64,000 nucleotides of DNA from Bradyrhizobium jicamae. GTDB lineage: Bacteria > Pseudomonadota > Alphaproteobacteria > Rhizobiales > Xanthobacteraceae. The notes beneath the pieces are model-generated. The model did not search any database. It was not told where the DNA came from and was given only the letters and a program-made list of their open reading frames with translations. Shown here in pieces: positions 52,007-60,803 of this stretch. The stretch is from assembly GCF_018130695.1 (NCBI RefSeq), contig NZ_JAFCJX010000002.1, positions 248,001-312,000 on the forward strand. Reading direction: 5' to 3'. The translations under genes were made by a program, and so were the position numbers. Position 1 is the stretch's first letter. Each line of letters begins with the position of its first letter.

Positions 52007-53581
52007 ATGCCGATATCCGCAGCCGCCGGCCTCACCCGGCGACAGCTCCTGGTCCGCTCCGCCTCGACGGCCGCGCTCGCCGGCCTCGGCAGTCTTGCGA
52101 AGCCCTATCTCAGCCGCGCTGCCGATCGTCCGCAGATTGCCGGCGGCATTCAATCCGGCGACGTCGCCTCCGACTCCGCAGTGATCTGGGCGCGCGCCGA
52201 TCGGCCGGCGCGGATGCAGGTCGAATGTGCAACGGTGGAAAGCTTCTCCACCATCCTGCGAACCGCCACCATCGACGCACTGCCCGAGCGCGACTTCACG
52301 GCCAAACTGCTGCTCGATGGCCTGCCGGCCGGACAGGACGTCTTCTATCGGGTGCGCTTCGAAGACGCCGATGGTCTCCGCGGCGAATCCCGCATCGGCC
52401 GTTTCCGCACCGCGCCGACGGGCCGTCGCTCCGTCTCGTTCGTCTGGTCCGGCGACACCGCGGGACAAGGTTGGGGCATCGATCCCGCGCGTGGCGGCAT
52501 GCGCACGTATCGCACGATGCTGAACGAGGCGCCGGATTTCTTCATTCATTCCGGCGACCACATCTATGCCGACTGCACGGTGCCTTCGACGCTGCAACTG
52601 CCCCATGGCGAGACCTGGCGCAACATCGTCACGGAAGAGAAATCCGTCGTCGCGCACAGCCTCGCCGAGTTTCGCGGCAACTACAAATACAACTGGCTCG
52701 ATGAGAACTTTCGCGCCTTCCACGCCGACGTGCCGATGTTCGCGCAATGGGACGATCACGAGGTCACCAACGACTGGTCGCCGATCGGCAGTGCCGACGA
52801 CACCGGCTATGACGAGGATGGCACCTCGCGTCTCGTGGCGCGGGCGCGCCGTGCCTTCCACGAATTCATGCCGATGCGGCTGATGCCGGAGCGCGACGGC
52901 CGGGTCTATCGCAAGATCGCCTATGGTCCGCTGCTCGACGTCTTCATGCTCGACATGCGCTCTTACCGCGATTCCCTCTGGAACAAGCAGGGCGATCCGA
53001 ACCAGACTTTCATCCTCGGCCCGACGCAACTCGCCTGGCTGAAGCGCGAGCTGGTCGCATCGAATGCGACCTGGAAGGTGATCGCCGCCGACTTGCCGAT
53101 CGGCCTGATCAGCCTCGACGCCGTCGCGCTCGGCGACGGGCCGCCGGAGCGGCGCGAGCACGAGATCGCCGATCTGCTCGGCTTCATGAAGCGCGCCGGC
53201 ATCCGCAACACGGTGTGGCTCACCGCCGACATGCACTACACCGCCGCGCATCACTACGATCCGAACCGCGCCGTGTTTAGGGATTTCGAGCCGTTCTGGG
53301 AGTTCGTCTCCGGCCCGCTGCACGCCGGCAGCTGGTCGCCGGGTGAGCTCGACAACACCTTTGGCCCGAAGGCGATGTACCAGAAGGGCTGCACGGCGGA
53401 GCAGGGCGACAATCTCGCGCCATGCTTCGGGTTGCAGTTCTTCGGCCATGTCGCCATCGACGGCCGGACCGAGGTGATGACGGTGACCTTGAAAGATGTC
53501 GACAACCGGAATCTCTGGTCGGTCGATATCGCGCCGCGGCCCGATGCGCGGCCGGGCCAGATCATGGCGCAGCATATTTAG
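52007..53581 (+). CDS. phoD: PhoD-type alkaline phosphatase
   Basis: This 524-aa enzyme hydrolyses phosphate esters in the periplasm or outside. The twin-arginine signal LTRRQLLVRSASTAAL indicates Tat export of a folded metal enzyme. The N-terminal immunoglobulin-like region (GGIQSGDVASDSAVIWARAD) and the core motifs VWSGDTAGQ, HSGDHIYAD, WDDHEVTNDW and WLTADMHY match PhoD, which uses iron and calcium. It lies downstream of a PHO-box-like array, consistent with the phosphonate genes 8 kb away. Confidence 0.9.
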   Translation: MPISAAAGLTRRQLLVRSASTAALAGLGSLAKPYLSRAADRPQIAGGIQSGDVASDSAVIWARADRPARMQVECATVESFSTILRTATIDALPERDFTAKLLLDGLPAGQDVFYRVRFEDADGLRGESRIGRFRTAPTGRRSVSFVWSGDTAGQGWGIDPARGGMRTYRTMLNEAPDFFIHSGDHIYADCTVPSTLQLPHGETWRNIVTEEKSVVAHSLAEFRGNYKYNWLDENFRAFHADVPMFAQWDDHEVTNDWSPIGSADDTGYDEDGTSRLVARARRAFHEFMPMRLMPERDGRVYRKIAYGPLLDVFMLDMRSYRDSLWNKQGDPNQTFILGPTQLAWLKRELVASNATWKVIAADLPIGLISLDAVALGDGPPERREHEIADLLGFMKRAGIRNTVWLTADMHYTAAHHYDPNRAVFRDFEPFWEFVSGPLHAGSWSPGELDNTFGPKAMYQKGCTAEQGDNLAPCFGLQFFGHVAIDGRTEVMTVTLKDVDNRNLWSVDIAPRPDARPGQIMAQHI

Positions 53582-53759
53582 CCCAAGGCGAGTCGCGGCA
53601 TCTTCAAGTCGCGACATCTTGATGACCGGGCATCTTGCCCGGCGCGCCCCTTTGCAGGCAGACTGCGATCGGCAGACCTGCCGTCTCTTTCCACAAACCC
53701 ATTTGCTTGCGCGATGCCGCTGTTTTTTCCCTGGTGGCGCACGTCTTCAGGAGCCATGC

Positions 53760-54578
53760 ATGGACAATCTCAAAACCCAGGGCATCAGCCTGCCCAAGCT
53801 CGGGCTCGGCACCTACCGCATGCAGGGCGACGTCTGTCGCGCGGCGGTCGAAAGCGCACTCACCCTCGGCTACCGGCATATCGACACCGCCGAGATGTAC
53901 GGCAATGAGGACGCGATCGGCGCCGCGATCGCGGCCTCGAAGGTCGCCCGCAACGACCTGCATGTCACCACCAAGGTCTGGAACGAGAATCTGACGCCGG
54001 ACGCGATGCGCCGAGCGTTCGACACCAGCTTGAAGAAGCTGCGGCTCGATCATGTCGATCTCTATCTCGTGCACTGGCCGGCGCGGAACATGAACCTGCG
54101 CGCGATGTTCGAGACGCTCTCGAAGCTGAAGGACGAGGGCCGCACTCGCGCCATCGGCGTCGCCAATTTCAACATCGCGCTGCTGAAGACCGTGGTCGAG
54201 GACATCAAGGCGCCGATCGCCTGCAACCAGATCGAATATCACGCGATGCTGGACCAGACGAAGGTGCGAGGCTATCTCGCCAAACACGCGATTCCGCTGG
54301 TCGCCTATTGCCCGCTCGCGCAGGGGCGCTTTGCCTCCGACGAGACGATGGCGAAGATCGGCAGGAAGCATGATGCGTCGGCTGCGCAGGTCGCGTTGAA
54401 ATGGTTGCTCGATCAGGACGGCGTCGCCGCGATCCCGAAGGCGTCGCGCGCGGAGAGCCAGCAGGCCAATCTCGATGCGCTGAAGGTCGAGCTCGATGAC
54501 GACGACCGCAAGGCGATCGCGGCGTTGCGCAAGGACATGCGTTGCGTGAATCCGGGCTTTGCGCCGGCGTGGGATTGA
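53760..54578 (+). CDS. aldo/keto reductase
   Basis: This 272-aa TIM-barrel enzyme reduces aldehydes or ketones with NADPH. The catalytic tetrad is visible as IDTAEMYGN (Asp, Tyr), TTKVWN (Lys) and LVHWP (His). The cofactor region reads IPKASRAESQQANLDAL. It resembles the 2,5-diketo-D-gluconate reductase-like group. ATG 53760 has CAGGAG about seven bases upstream. It stands alone before a palindromic repeat. Confidence 0.9.
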   Translation: MDNLKTQGISLPKLGLGTYRMQGDVCRAAVESALTLGYRHIDTAEMYGNEDAIGAAIAASKVARNDLHVTTKVWNENLTPDAMRRAFDTSLKKLRLDHVDLYLVHWPARNMNLRAMFETLSKLKDEGRTRAIGVANFNIALLKTVVEDIKAPIACNQIEYHAMLDQTKVRGYLAKHAIPLVAYCPLAQGRFASDETMAKIGRKHDASAAQVALKWLLDQDGVAAIPKASRAESQQANLDALKVELDDDDRKAIAALRKDMRCVNPGFAPAWD

Positions 54579-54591
54579 GAGTGTGGAATGC

Positions 54592-54678
54592 GTAGGGTGG
54601 GCAAAGGCGCTCTTGCGCCGTGCCCACCATTCCCGGCGTGCTCGTGATGGTGGGCAGGCTTCGCTTTGCCCACCCTAC
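54592..54678. repeat. cruciform-like palindromic repeat of the GTAGGG family, copy 4
   Basis: The outer arms GTAGGGTGGGCAAAG (54592-54606) and CTTTGCCCACCCTAC (54664-54678) are perfect complements. The inner arms are TGCCCACCAT (54621-54630) and ATGGTGGGCA (54647-54656). Both arm pairs match the copy at 17681-17802, but the spacers differ in length and sequence. Confidence 0.92.
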
Positions 54679-54696
54679 GAACCTAGAAATCGCGCA

Positions 54697-54724
54697 AGAA
54701 AAATGGCTCCTCGCGGAGCCATTT
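54697..54724 (-). terminator. rho-independent terminator of the small His-rich gene
   Basis: A 10-bp perfect stem (AAATGGCTCC at 54701-54710, GGAGCCATTT at 54715-54724) with a 4-base TCGC loop is followed, on the minus strand, by a T-rich run. It lies 15 bases beyond the stop of the small gene. Confidence 0.88.
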
Positions 54725-54738
54725 CCTCGTGTCGGTTC

Positions 54739-54954
54739 TCAGTAACGATGCTTCTTCACGATCACGACGCGGTCGTGATGATGACGATCCCAGCCACGAT
54801 GCCAGCCGCGGTCATGACGCATCTCGGCGCGCGCGCCGTGCCAGCCATAGTGATGGCCGCCGCGCTTGACCACGATGGTCTCCGCGCTCGCGATCGACGG
54901 CAATGCCACGGCAAGCGCACCAAGGGCTGCAACAACAAGACCAAGCTTCTTCAT
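54739..54954 (-). CDS. small exported His/Arg-rich protein
   Basis: This 71-aa protein has a signal peptide (MKKLGLVVAALGALAVALPSIASA) and a mature part of about 47 residues rich in His and Arg (HHYGWHGARAEMRHDRGWHR and WDRHHHDRV). Such composition can bind metals, but no motif proves it. GAGGATGAG lies directly before ATG 54954. An upstream in-frame extension overlaps a repeat and is not credible. It is monocistronic, with its own terminator. The 440 bases upstream contain the repeat at 55112-55233 and the FixK-type site. Confidence 0.75.
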   Translation of the reverse strand: MKKLGLVVAALGALAVALPSIASAETIVVKRGGHHYGWHGARAEMRHDRGWHRGWDRHHHDRVVIVKKHRY

Positions 54955-55111
54955 CTCATCCTCCTCAAAAATCGAGCGAGGATGAAACAGCGCGTGGATT
55001 GAAACGTTCCGAAGGAACCTGAAGAGTTTTCTGAATGGATGTTCAGCAAGACCACGCGCGTGCGGCTTTCGTTGCGCTGTTTGCGAACCGACTGAGCCAA
55101 ACAACTCAGTG

Positions 55112-55233
55112 TCGTCCTGGCGAAAGCCAGGACCCATGACCACAAATGCGAATCGTTGCGCGACGCTGCGGCAACGGTCCCTTACACAACAAGACTCGGT
55201 GGTAATGGGTCCTGACTTTCGTCAGGACGACGG
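55112..55233. repeat. palindromic repeat GTCGTCCTGGCGAAAGCCAGGAC, copy 2
   Basis: The left arm carries GTCGTCCTGGCGAAAGCCAG and the right arm GTCCTGACTTTCGTCAGGAC. The layout and ATGGGTCC motif match the copy at 30333-30458; the central part differs more. It lies between the small His-rich gene and the HTH gene. Confidence 0.85.
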
Positions 55234-55330
55234 CGAAGCGCTTGCGCAACCGGCGCGTCCGACGCATCTTCGCGCCTGGCCCTACCGGTCGCCGTTTGCG
55301 GTGAGGTGAGGGCGGCTTCCTGTTTCGTCA

Positions 55331-55344
55331 TTGATCCGGATCAA
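55331..55344. promoter_or_regulatory. perfect FNR/FixK-type site (anaerobox)
   Basis: TTGATCCGGATCAA is a perfect 14-base palindrome matching the FNR/FixK consensus TTGAT-N4-ATCAA. Its centre is 57 bases before the GTG of the HTH gene. A -41.5 placement would put the transcript start about 16 bases before that GTG, with GAGGG as ribosome site. Microaerobic activation of the HTH gene is inferred. Confidence 0.7.
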
Positions 55345-55394
55345 GGACGGGACCGTCTGCTCCTCGATAATCGCCAACAGATCGAGGGCGGAAC

Positions 55395-55682
55395 GTGGTT
55401 GGCAGGCAGGATCAGTCGGCAAGCGTATCGGCTCTCTCAGAGGCAGAGAGGGCGGAGGAGGCGACGTGGCACTCCGAGGAGCGCGAGTTCTTGGCTCAAC
55501 TCGGCGCGGCCATGCGTCACGCGCGCCAAAATCGTGAGATGTCGCGCCGCGATCTGGCGCGCCGATCCGGCGTGTCCGAGCGCTACATCGCCATGATCGA
55601 GGCCGGCAAGGGCAATGTCTCGATCGTGTTGCTGATCCGCCTGCTGAAGGTATTCCGCAGCGATGTCTCCGATGCAGCGTGA
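55395..55682 (+). CDS. XRE family HTH protein, BoxR-like N-terminal domain only
   Basis: This 95-aa protein has a single XRE-type HTH at about 30-90: FLAQLGAAMRHARQNREMSRRDLARRSGVSERYIAMIEAGKGNVSIVLLIRLLKVF. The phrase SGVSERYIAMIEAGKGNVSI strongly resembles regulators in which this HTH is fused to a shikimate-kinase-like domain (BoxR type, benzoate pathway). Here the protein stops right after the HTH and only 15 bases before the convergent aminotransferase end. It may be a truncated regulator. GTG 55395 has GAGGG six bases upstream. Confidence 0.7.
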   Translation: MVGRQDQSASVSALSEAERAEEATWHSEEREFLAQLGAAMRHARQNREMSRRDLARRSGVSERYIAMIEAGKGNVSIVLLIRLLKVFRSDVSDAA

Positions 55683-55697
55683 GGTCGCCGAGCGGTG

Positions 55698-56936
55698 TTA
55701 CGCCCGCTTCTCCACATTGCTGCTGCGCGCGGGCACGCCGAACTCCCGACGGCAGACGTCTGCGAGCACGGCGACGCCCTCGCGGATCTGCTGCTGCGAG
55801 GGGCTCGCGAAGCAGAGCCGCAGCCGGCTGCCGGAGAACGCCTTGTCGGTCGACCATTCCGGCCCCGGATTGATCGAGACGCCCGCCGCCAGTGCCGCCT
55901 GATAGAGCTTCAGCGTATCGACATTGTCGGGCAGCTTGACCCAGAGGAAGATGCCGCCCTTCGGCGCCTCGAATTCGGCAGCTGTGCCGAACTGCTCGGC
56001 CAATGCCTCCATCAGCGTGTCGAGCTTCTTGCGCAGGCCCTTGGTCAGCCGCGGCACATGGGTCGCAAAATGCGGCGCGCAGAATTCGGCCAGCACCATC
56101 TGCTCCAGCGCGCCACTTCCGGCATCGGTCTTCAGCGCCAACATCCGCGACATCACATCCCAGGGCGCGACGATGAAGCCGACGCGGAGCGCCGGCGCGA
56201 TCGATTTCGAGAACGAGCCGATATGGATGACGCCGCAATGCTGGCTCATGGCGTAGATCGCCGGCGGTCGCTCGCCGGTCCAGATCAGATCGGCGTAGCA
56301 ATCGTCCTCGAAGATCGGCACGCCGTACTCTTGCGACAGAAGCAGCATCTCGGCGCGCCGGCTCTCGGGCAGGATCGAGCCGGTCGGGTTCTGCACGGTC
56401 GGGATGGTGTAGATGTATTTCGGCGTGATGCCGCGCCGCTTGTGATCGGCGAGCGCTGATGCCAACGCATCCATCCGCATGCCCTCGGCATCGAGGGGGA
56501 TGCCGACCTTATTGACGCCGAGCCGGGTCAGGCGGTTCAGCGAGCCCTGATAGGTCTCCTGCTCGACCAGCACGGTGTCGCCCCTCGTGAGCAGCGTGGC
56601 GTTGACGAGATCGAGCGCCTGCAGCGAGCCGGAGACGATCATGAGGTCATCAGGCGTGCAGGTGATGCCGGCGTCGCGCTTGAGTTTCTGGGTCAGGAAT
56701 TCGCGCAGGCGGACATAGCCCTGCGGCCCGCCGGCAAGATTATAGGTCGCGAGATTCCTGCCCTCGCGTTTCATCACCGCATTGAACGCCTCGAGCAGGC
56801 CATCGACCGGCACCTGCTCGGGATCATTGTTGCCGCCGACAAAGCTGTACTTTGCAAGCCCGGTCCACCGTGCCGCGGGCGCGGGCAGGCCGGCCGGCAG
56901 CAAGGGTGCAAAGTCGAATCGGGCTGATGTGGACAT
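55698..56936 (-). CDS. PLP-dependent aminotransferase, 2-aminoadipate transaminase-like
   Basis: This 412-aa fold-type I enzyme has YNLAGGPQGYVRLREFL, SGSLQALDLVNATLL, IPTVQNPTG, FEDDCYADL and the PLP lysine in GSFSKSIAPALRVGF. It lacks the GntR domain of MocR proteins but is closest to their catalytic domain and to LysN-type 2-aminoadipate transaminases. The donor and acceptor are unknown. It is convergent with the HTH gene; its upstream region holds two palindromic repeats. Confidence 0.86.
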   Translation of the reverse strand: MSTSARFDFAPLLPAGLPAPAARWTGLAKYSFVGGNNDPEQVPVDGLLEAFNAVMKREGRNLATYNLAGGPQGYVRLREFLTQKLKRDAGITCTPDDLMIVSGSLQALDLVNATLLTRGDTVLVEQETYQGSLNRLTRLGVNKVGIPLDAEGMRMDALASALADHKRRGITPKYIYTIPTVQNPTGSILPESRRAEMLLLSQEYGVPIFEDDCYADLIWTGERPPAIYAMSQHCGVIHIGSFSKSIAPALRVGFIVAPWDVMSRMLALKTDAGSGALEQMVLAEFCAPHFATHVPRLTKGLRKKLDTLMEALAEQFGTAAEFEAPKGGIFLWVKLPDNVDTLKLYQAALAAGVSINPGPEWSTDKAFSGSRLRLCFASPSQQQIREGVAVLADVCRREFGVPARSSNVEKRA

Positions 56937-57000
56937 GGAATTTCGCTCCCGTCTTGTTTTTGTTTGAGAGGACCGTTGCAGTCCTCCGGTCTTGCTTGGT

Positions 57001-57043
57001 CTAAAGCGCGATGAGATTAGGTTGAATCGTCATCGCGCTTTAG
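57001..57043. repeat. perfect hairpin CTAAAGCGCGATGA...TCATCGCGCTTTAG
   Basis: The arms at 57001-57014 and 57030-57043 are exact 14-base complements with a 15-base loop. It directly precedes the AGCATGATC repeat at 57050-57101, so two different elements are in tandem between the aminotransferase and the DUF3124 gene. Confidence 0.93.
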
Positions 57044-57049
57044 CTCTTT

Positions 57050-57101
57050 GTTTGAGCATGATCTTTTCGGAAAACCGCTTCACACTTTTCCGGATCATGC
57101 T
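57050..57101. repeat. palindromic repeat AGCATGATC...GATCATGCT, copy 2
   Basis: The arms AGCATGATC (57055-57063) and GATCATGCT (57093-57101) enclose the same central sequence as the copy at 25695-25747. The two copies are identical over the shared stretch. It ends next to the DUF3124 stop codon. Confidence 0.93.
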
Positions 57102-57641
57102 CTAGTTCTTGACCAGCCGGATCGAACGCCCCTGGCTGACGAAGGCATAATGCCCCGGGCCGACGCCGCCGACCATCAGCGCTTCCACCGCCGGTTCCGC
57201 AATCTCGTTTGGCGCGGCCCAATCGACCACGAAATTGGCGCCGGTGCCGCCGCGGGTATCCGTGGTTGCGATGAAGACCTCGACGGTGGCAAACGGCTTC
57301 AGGGCGATCGGCGCCTTGAGGTAGTTTTCCACCATCTTGCCTGATGTGTCGAAATAGGCGATCCGCTTCAGCACCAGCGGCTTGGTCTCCGAGGCGTTGT
57401 GGACGCTCAGCGTCACCGAGAAGTCGGCCCGAAGCTTGCCCTGGCTCATCGACACGCTGGAGTAGACGGGCACGTAGAAGGCGCCGGAGACGGTCAGGGG
57501 CTCCGTCGGGACCGCGGTCAGCGAGCCCGCAAATGTCTGCTCGATACTTCCGGCGGATTGCGCCAGCGCCGCGGTCGTGCGCACGGTGAACAGGCAGGCC
57601 AGAATCGCGATAGACAGGGCGCCTGCGCGGATGTGACACAT
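57102..57641 (-). CDS. DUF3124 family exported protein
   Basis: This 179-aa protein has a signal peptide (MCHIRAGALSIAILACLFTVRTTAALAQS) and the DUF3124 pattern: YVPVYSSVSMSQGKLRADFSVTLSVHNAS, RIAYFDTSGKMVENYL and FIATTDTRGGTGANFVVDW. The family is of unknown function and probably periplasmic. ATG 57641 fits the signal peptide; the frame extends upstream without protein-like sequence. It diverges from the antiporter gene, 160 bases away. Confidence 0.75.
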   Translation of the reverse strand: MCHIRAGALSIAILACLFTVRTTAALAQSAGSIEQTFAGSLTAVPTEPLTVSGAFYVPVYSSVSMSQGKLRADFSVTLSVHNASETKPLVLKRIAYFDTSGKMVENYLKAPIALKPFATVEVFIATTDTRGGTGANFVVDWAAPNEIAEPAVEALMVGGVGPGHYAFVSQGRSIRLVKN

Positions 57642-57801
57642 TGCTCGTTTGATCCTGGAGCCCAGCCCTCTAGAGCTATTTTCGTTCCGATGGAATCGGA
57701 ACGGAGCTCTGGATTCTTGTTTCGACGCGTTTTCTTTACGCGAACCGGTAGCCACTTCGCTTGAAAACGCTTTAGGTTGCGGCATTGGGAAGTTTTGACG
57801 C

Positions 57802-59526
57802 ATGCATGAGCTCGTTGGCGATATCACTCTATGTATCCTGTTTGCCTGGGTGCTCGGCCTTCTGGCGCATTTTTTCCGGCAGCCGCTGATCCTCGCCTAC
57901 CTTATCGCCGGGTTCCTGATTGGTCCATTCGGCATGGGCTGGGTCAAGTCCCAGGAGTCGATCAGCGTCATCTCCGAGCTCGGCCTGATCTTCATGCTGT
58001 TCATGATCGGGCTCGAGATCGACCTGAAGAAGATCATCCGCGCCGGCAAGGTGATCCTGTTCGCGGCCGCGGGCCAGTTGCTTGGCGGCTGCCTGCTCGG
58101 CACGCTGTTCTTTGTCGCGATCGGTCTTGCGCTCGGCGGCGGCAAGTTCGATGCGCTCTATCTTTGCGTCGCCTGTGCGCTGTCCTCGACCGTGATCATC
58201 GTCAAGGTGCTCTACGAGAAGCGCGAGCTCGACACGCTGCCCGGCCGCATCACGCTCGGCGTGCTGGTGCTGCAGGATATCTTCGCCATCCTGTTCCTGG
58301 CGGTGCAGCCGAGCCTCGACAATCTGCAGGTCACGGTCGTGCTGATCTCGATCGCCCGCGTCGCGGCGCTGGTCGCGACCGCGCTGGTGCTGAGCCGCTA
58401 CGTGCTGCCGCGGCTGTTCCACCAGATCGCGCGGCGGCCGGAACTGATGATGCTCGGCGCGCTCGCCTGGTGCTTCCTGGTCGGGGAGATCGCCGAACGG
58501 CTGCACCTGTCGCGCGAGATGGGCTCGCTGGTTGCCGGCGTCTCGCTCTCGACCTTCCCTTACGCGCTCGACGTCACCGCCAAGGTCACCACCCTGCGGG
58601 ATTTCTTCATCACGCTGTTCTTCGTCGCGCTCGGCATGACGATCCCGATCCCCGGGCCGTCAGTCATCGCCCTCGCGCTTGTGATCGCCGCCTTCACGGT
58701 GGCGAGCCGCATGCTGACCACCTTCACGCCGCTCTATCTGATGAAGCAGGGCCTGCGCGCCAGCCTGCTGCCGGCGATCAATTTGGCGCAGATCTCGGAG
58801 TTCTCGCTGGTGGTGATTCAGACCGGCGTCGCCGCCAATCACATCACCACGGCGACCGCGAGCGCCGCCTCCTTTGCCTTCGTCGTGCTGGCGGTGCTCT
58901 CGACCTTCGTGATGGGCCGCAGCGACCAGGCGGTCCGCGGCCTGATCGGGTCCTTGAAGCGGATCGGCATCCGCGATCTCGATCACGGCCACGAGGAGGG
59001 CGGCCATGAGGGTGACCACGGCGAGATCAACCGCATCGTGATCCTCGGCTTCTTCCGCGCCGCCAGTGCGCTGCTCAGCCAGATCGAGCGGCAGAACCAG
59101 TCGCTGCTGGAGCAGATCAGCGTGATCGATTTCAATCCCGTCGTGTTCCGCACCCTGACCGACCGCGGGCTGCACGTGATCTATGGCGACATCAGCAATG
59201 TCGACACCCTCGTCCATGCCGGCATCGGCAAGGCCGAGATCATCATCCTGAGCGTGCCGGATTTCCTCCTGGTCGGCGCCGACAACGAGAAGCTGGTGCG
59301 CCACGTCCGCACCCTGAACCCGACCGCGAAGATCGTCGCCACCGCCGACCTCCTGGCCGACGTCGCCGATCTCTACGCCGCCGGCGCCGACTACGTCACC
59401 GTCACCCGCATCAGCGATGCCGGCGAGCTCTACGCCGTGATCGAGGCGGCCGACGCCGGCCTGCTCGACGACAAGCGCGCCGAGATGGACGCGCAACTCA
59501 GCGAGCGGCGCGAGGTCCTGCCGTAG
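57802..59526 (+). CDS. Kef-type cation:proton antiporter with TrkA-N domain
   Basis: This 574-aa protein has a CPA2-type membrane domain of about twelve segments (LVGDITLCILFAWVLGLLAHF, then GFLIGPFGMGWV and the ion-site region). A His/Glu-rich linker (HGHEEGGHEGDHGE) follows, and a TrkA_N/RCK nucleotide-binding domain starts near 410 (NRIVILGFFRAASALL, then IYGDISNVDTL). It exchanges K+ or Na+ for H+ across the inner membrane, gated by nucleotide. It appears to be monocistronic. Confidence 0.88.
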   Translation: MHELVGDITLCILFAWVLGLLAHFFRQPLILAYLIAGFLIGPFGMGWVKSQESISVISELGLIFMLFMIGLEIDLKKIIRAGKVILFAAAGQLLGGCLLGTLFFVAIGLALGGGKFDALYLCVACALSSTVIIVKVLYEKRELDTLPGRITLGVLVLQDIFAILFLAVQPSLDNLQVTVVLISIARVAALVATALVLSRYVLPRLFHQIARRPELMMLGALAWCFLVGEIAERLHLSREMGSLVAGVSLSTFPYALDVTAKVTTLRDFFITLFFVALGMTIPIPGPSVIALALVIAAFTVASRMLTTFTPLYLMKQGLRASLLPAINLAQISEFSLVVIQTGVAANHITTATASAASFAFVVLAVLSTFVMGRSDQAVRGLIGSLKRIGIRDLDHGHEEGGHEGDHGEINRIVILGFFRAASALLSQIERQNQSLLEQISVIDFNPVVFRTLTDRGLHVIYGDISNVDTLVHAGIGKAEIIILSVPDFLLVGADNEKLVRHVRTLNPTAKIVATADLLADVADLYAAGADYVTVTRISDAGELYAVIEAADAGLLDDKRAEMDAQLSERREVLP

Positions 59527-59642
59527 GACGGCAGATACCTCCCGACATGCTTGCCGGACGCATGGCGGCCTGCATAATGATACTGGCGCGCGGTTCGGAA
59601 CCCGGCTAATCCACTGCCTGCAAATAACGAGATATCAGGACA

Positions 59643-60719
59643 ATGGCCGATACGATCCAGGAAGTGCTGCAAGCCTTTGCGCGGGGCGAACTCGTCGTCG
59701 TCACCGATGATGACGACCGGGAAGGCGAGGGTGATCTGATCGTCGCCGCCTCGCTCTGCACGGCGGAGAAGATGGCTTTCATCATCCGCCACACCTCCGG
59801 CATCGTCTGTGCGCCGATCACGACCGACGATGCACGGCGGCTGCGGCTCGATCCGATGGTGGCGCATAACGACTCCAGCCACACCACCGCCTTCACCGTC
59901 TCGATCGACTACAAGCCCGATGGCGGCACCGGCATTTCCGCCGACGAGCGTGCCTCCTGCTGCCGCGCGCTCGCCAATCCCAATGCCGGCGCCAACGACT
60001 TTGCCCGCCCGGGCCACATCTTCCCGCTGATCGCCCGCGACGGCGGCGTGCTCTTGCGCTCCGGCCATACCGAGGCCGCGGTCGATCTCTGCAAGCTCTC
60101 CGGGCTGCCGCCGGTCGGCGTCATCTCTGAATTGATGAACGACGACGGCACCGTGATGAAGGGCGAGCAGGTCGCGAAATTCGCCGCCGCCCACAGGCTC
60201 AAGCACGTCACCATCGCCGACATGATCGCCTATCGCCAGGCCCGCGAGAAGCTCATCGAACGTGTCACGACCTTCACCGTCGAGAGCCCGATCGGCCCGC
60301 TGCAGGGCTATGCCTACCGCTCGCCGTTCGACGAGATCGCCCATGCCGCCTTCGTCTACAACGGCATCGGCGACGGCAAGAACGTGCTGACCCGGCTGCA
60401 CAAGCCCAACATCGTCAAGGACCTCTTCACCGGCCAGGCGCGGATGGAAGCCGTGCTGCGCCATTTCAAGCTGGCCGGCCGAGGCGTTCTGGTATACCTG
60501 CGCGACGGCGCCGCCGGTGTTCCGGTCCAGCCCGTCGGCGAGCCGAAGAGCGCGGAGGCCGATCGCAACAGGCAGTGGCGCGAGGTTGGCGTCGGCGCGC
60601 AGATCCTCAGGGATCTCGGCATCACCTCGATCGTCAACCTGACCTCCTCGGTGCATGACTACAAGGGCCTGTCCGGCTTCGGGATCGAGATCGTGTCCAA
60701 CGAGCGGTTGGAGACCTGA
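59643..60719 (+). CDS. ribB: 3,4-dihydroxy-2-butanone 4-phosphate synthase with degenerate GTP cyclohydrolase II domain
   Basis: This 358-aa protein is a RibBA-type fusion. The N-terminal RibB domain (1-200) has DDDDREGEGDLIVAAS and HTSGIVCAPI, and makes the four-carbon unit of riboflavin from ribulose 5-phosphate. The C-terminal domain from about 206 has RibA fold elements (VESPIGPLQGYAYRSPF, SVHDYKGLSGFGIE) but no cysteine at all, so it cannot carry the zinc site of GTP cyclohydrolase II and is probably inactive. I saw no FMN riboswitch in the 116 bases upstream. Confidence 0.88.
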   Translation: MADTIQEVLQAFARGELVVVTDDDDREGEGDLIVAASLCTAEKMAFIIRHTSGIVCAPITTDDARRLRLDPMVAHNDSSHTTAFTVSIDYKPDGGTGISADERASCCRALANPNAGANDFARPGHIFPLIARDGGVLLRSGHTEAAVDLCKLSGLPPVGVISELMNDDGTVMKGEQVAKFAAAHRLKHVTIADMIAYRQAREKLIERVTTFTVESPIGPLQGYAYRSPFDEIAHAAFVYNGIGDGKNVLTRLHKPNIVKDLFTGQARMEAVLRHFKLAGRGVLVYLRDGAAGVPVQPVGEPKSAEADRNRQWREVGVGAQILRDLGITSIVNLTSSVHDYKGLSGFGIEIVSNERLET

Positions 60720-60803
60720 CGGCAGCCAAGTTCCGGTCGCGCGAGGTTGCGCCGGAATTATTTTAAGTATAAAATATCTAGGATCGATGCGAAAGGATAA
60801 GCC

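Noticed and set aside
51359..53617. Antisense reading frame of about 750 codons over phoD
   Set aside because: phoD on the other strand has a Tat signal and catalytic motifs; the antisense frame has none.
59527..59642. Possible FMN riboswitch upstream of ribB
   Set aside because: The conserved elements of the RFN aptamer were not seen and the space is short.
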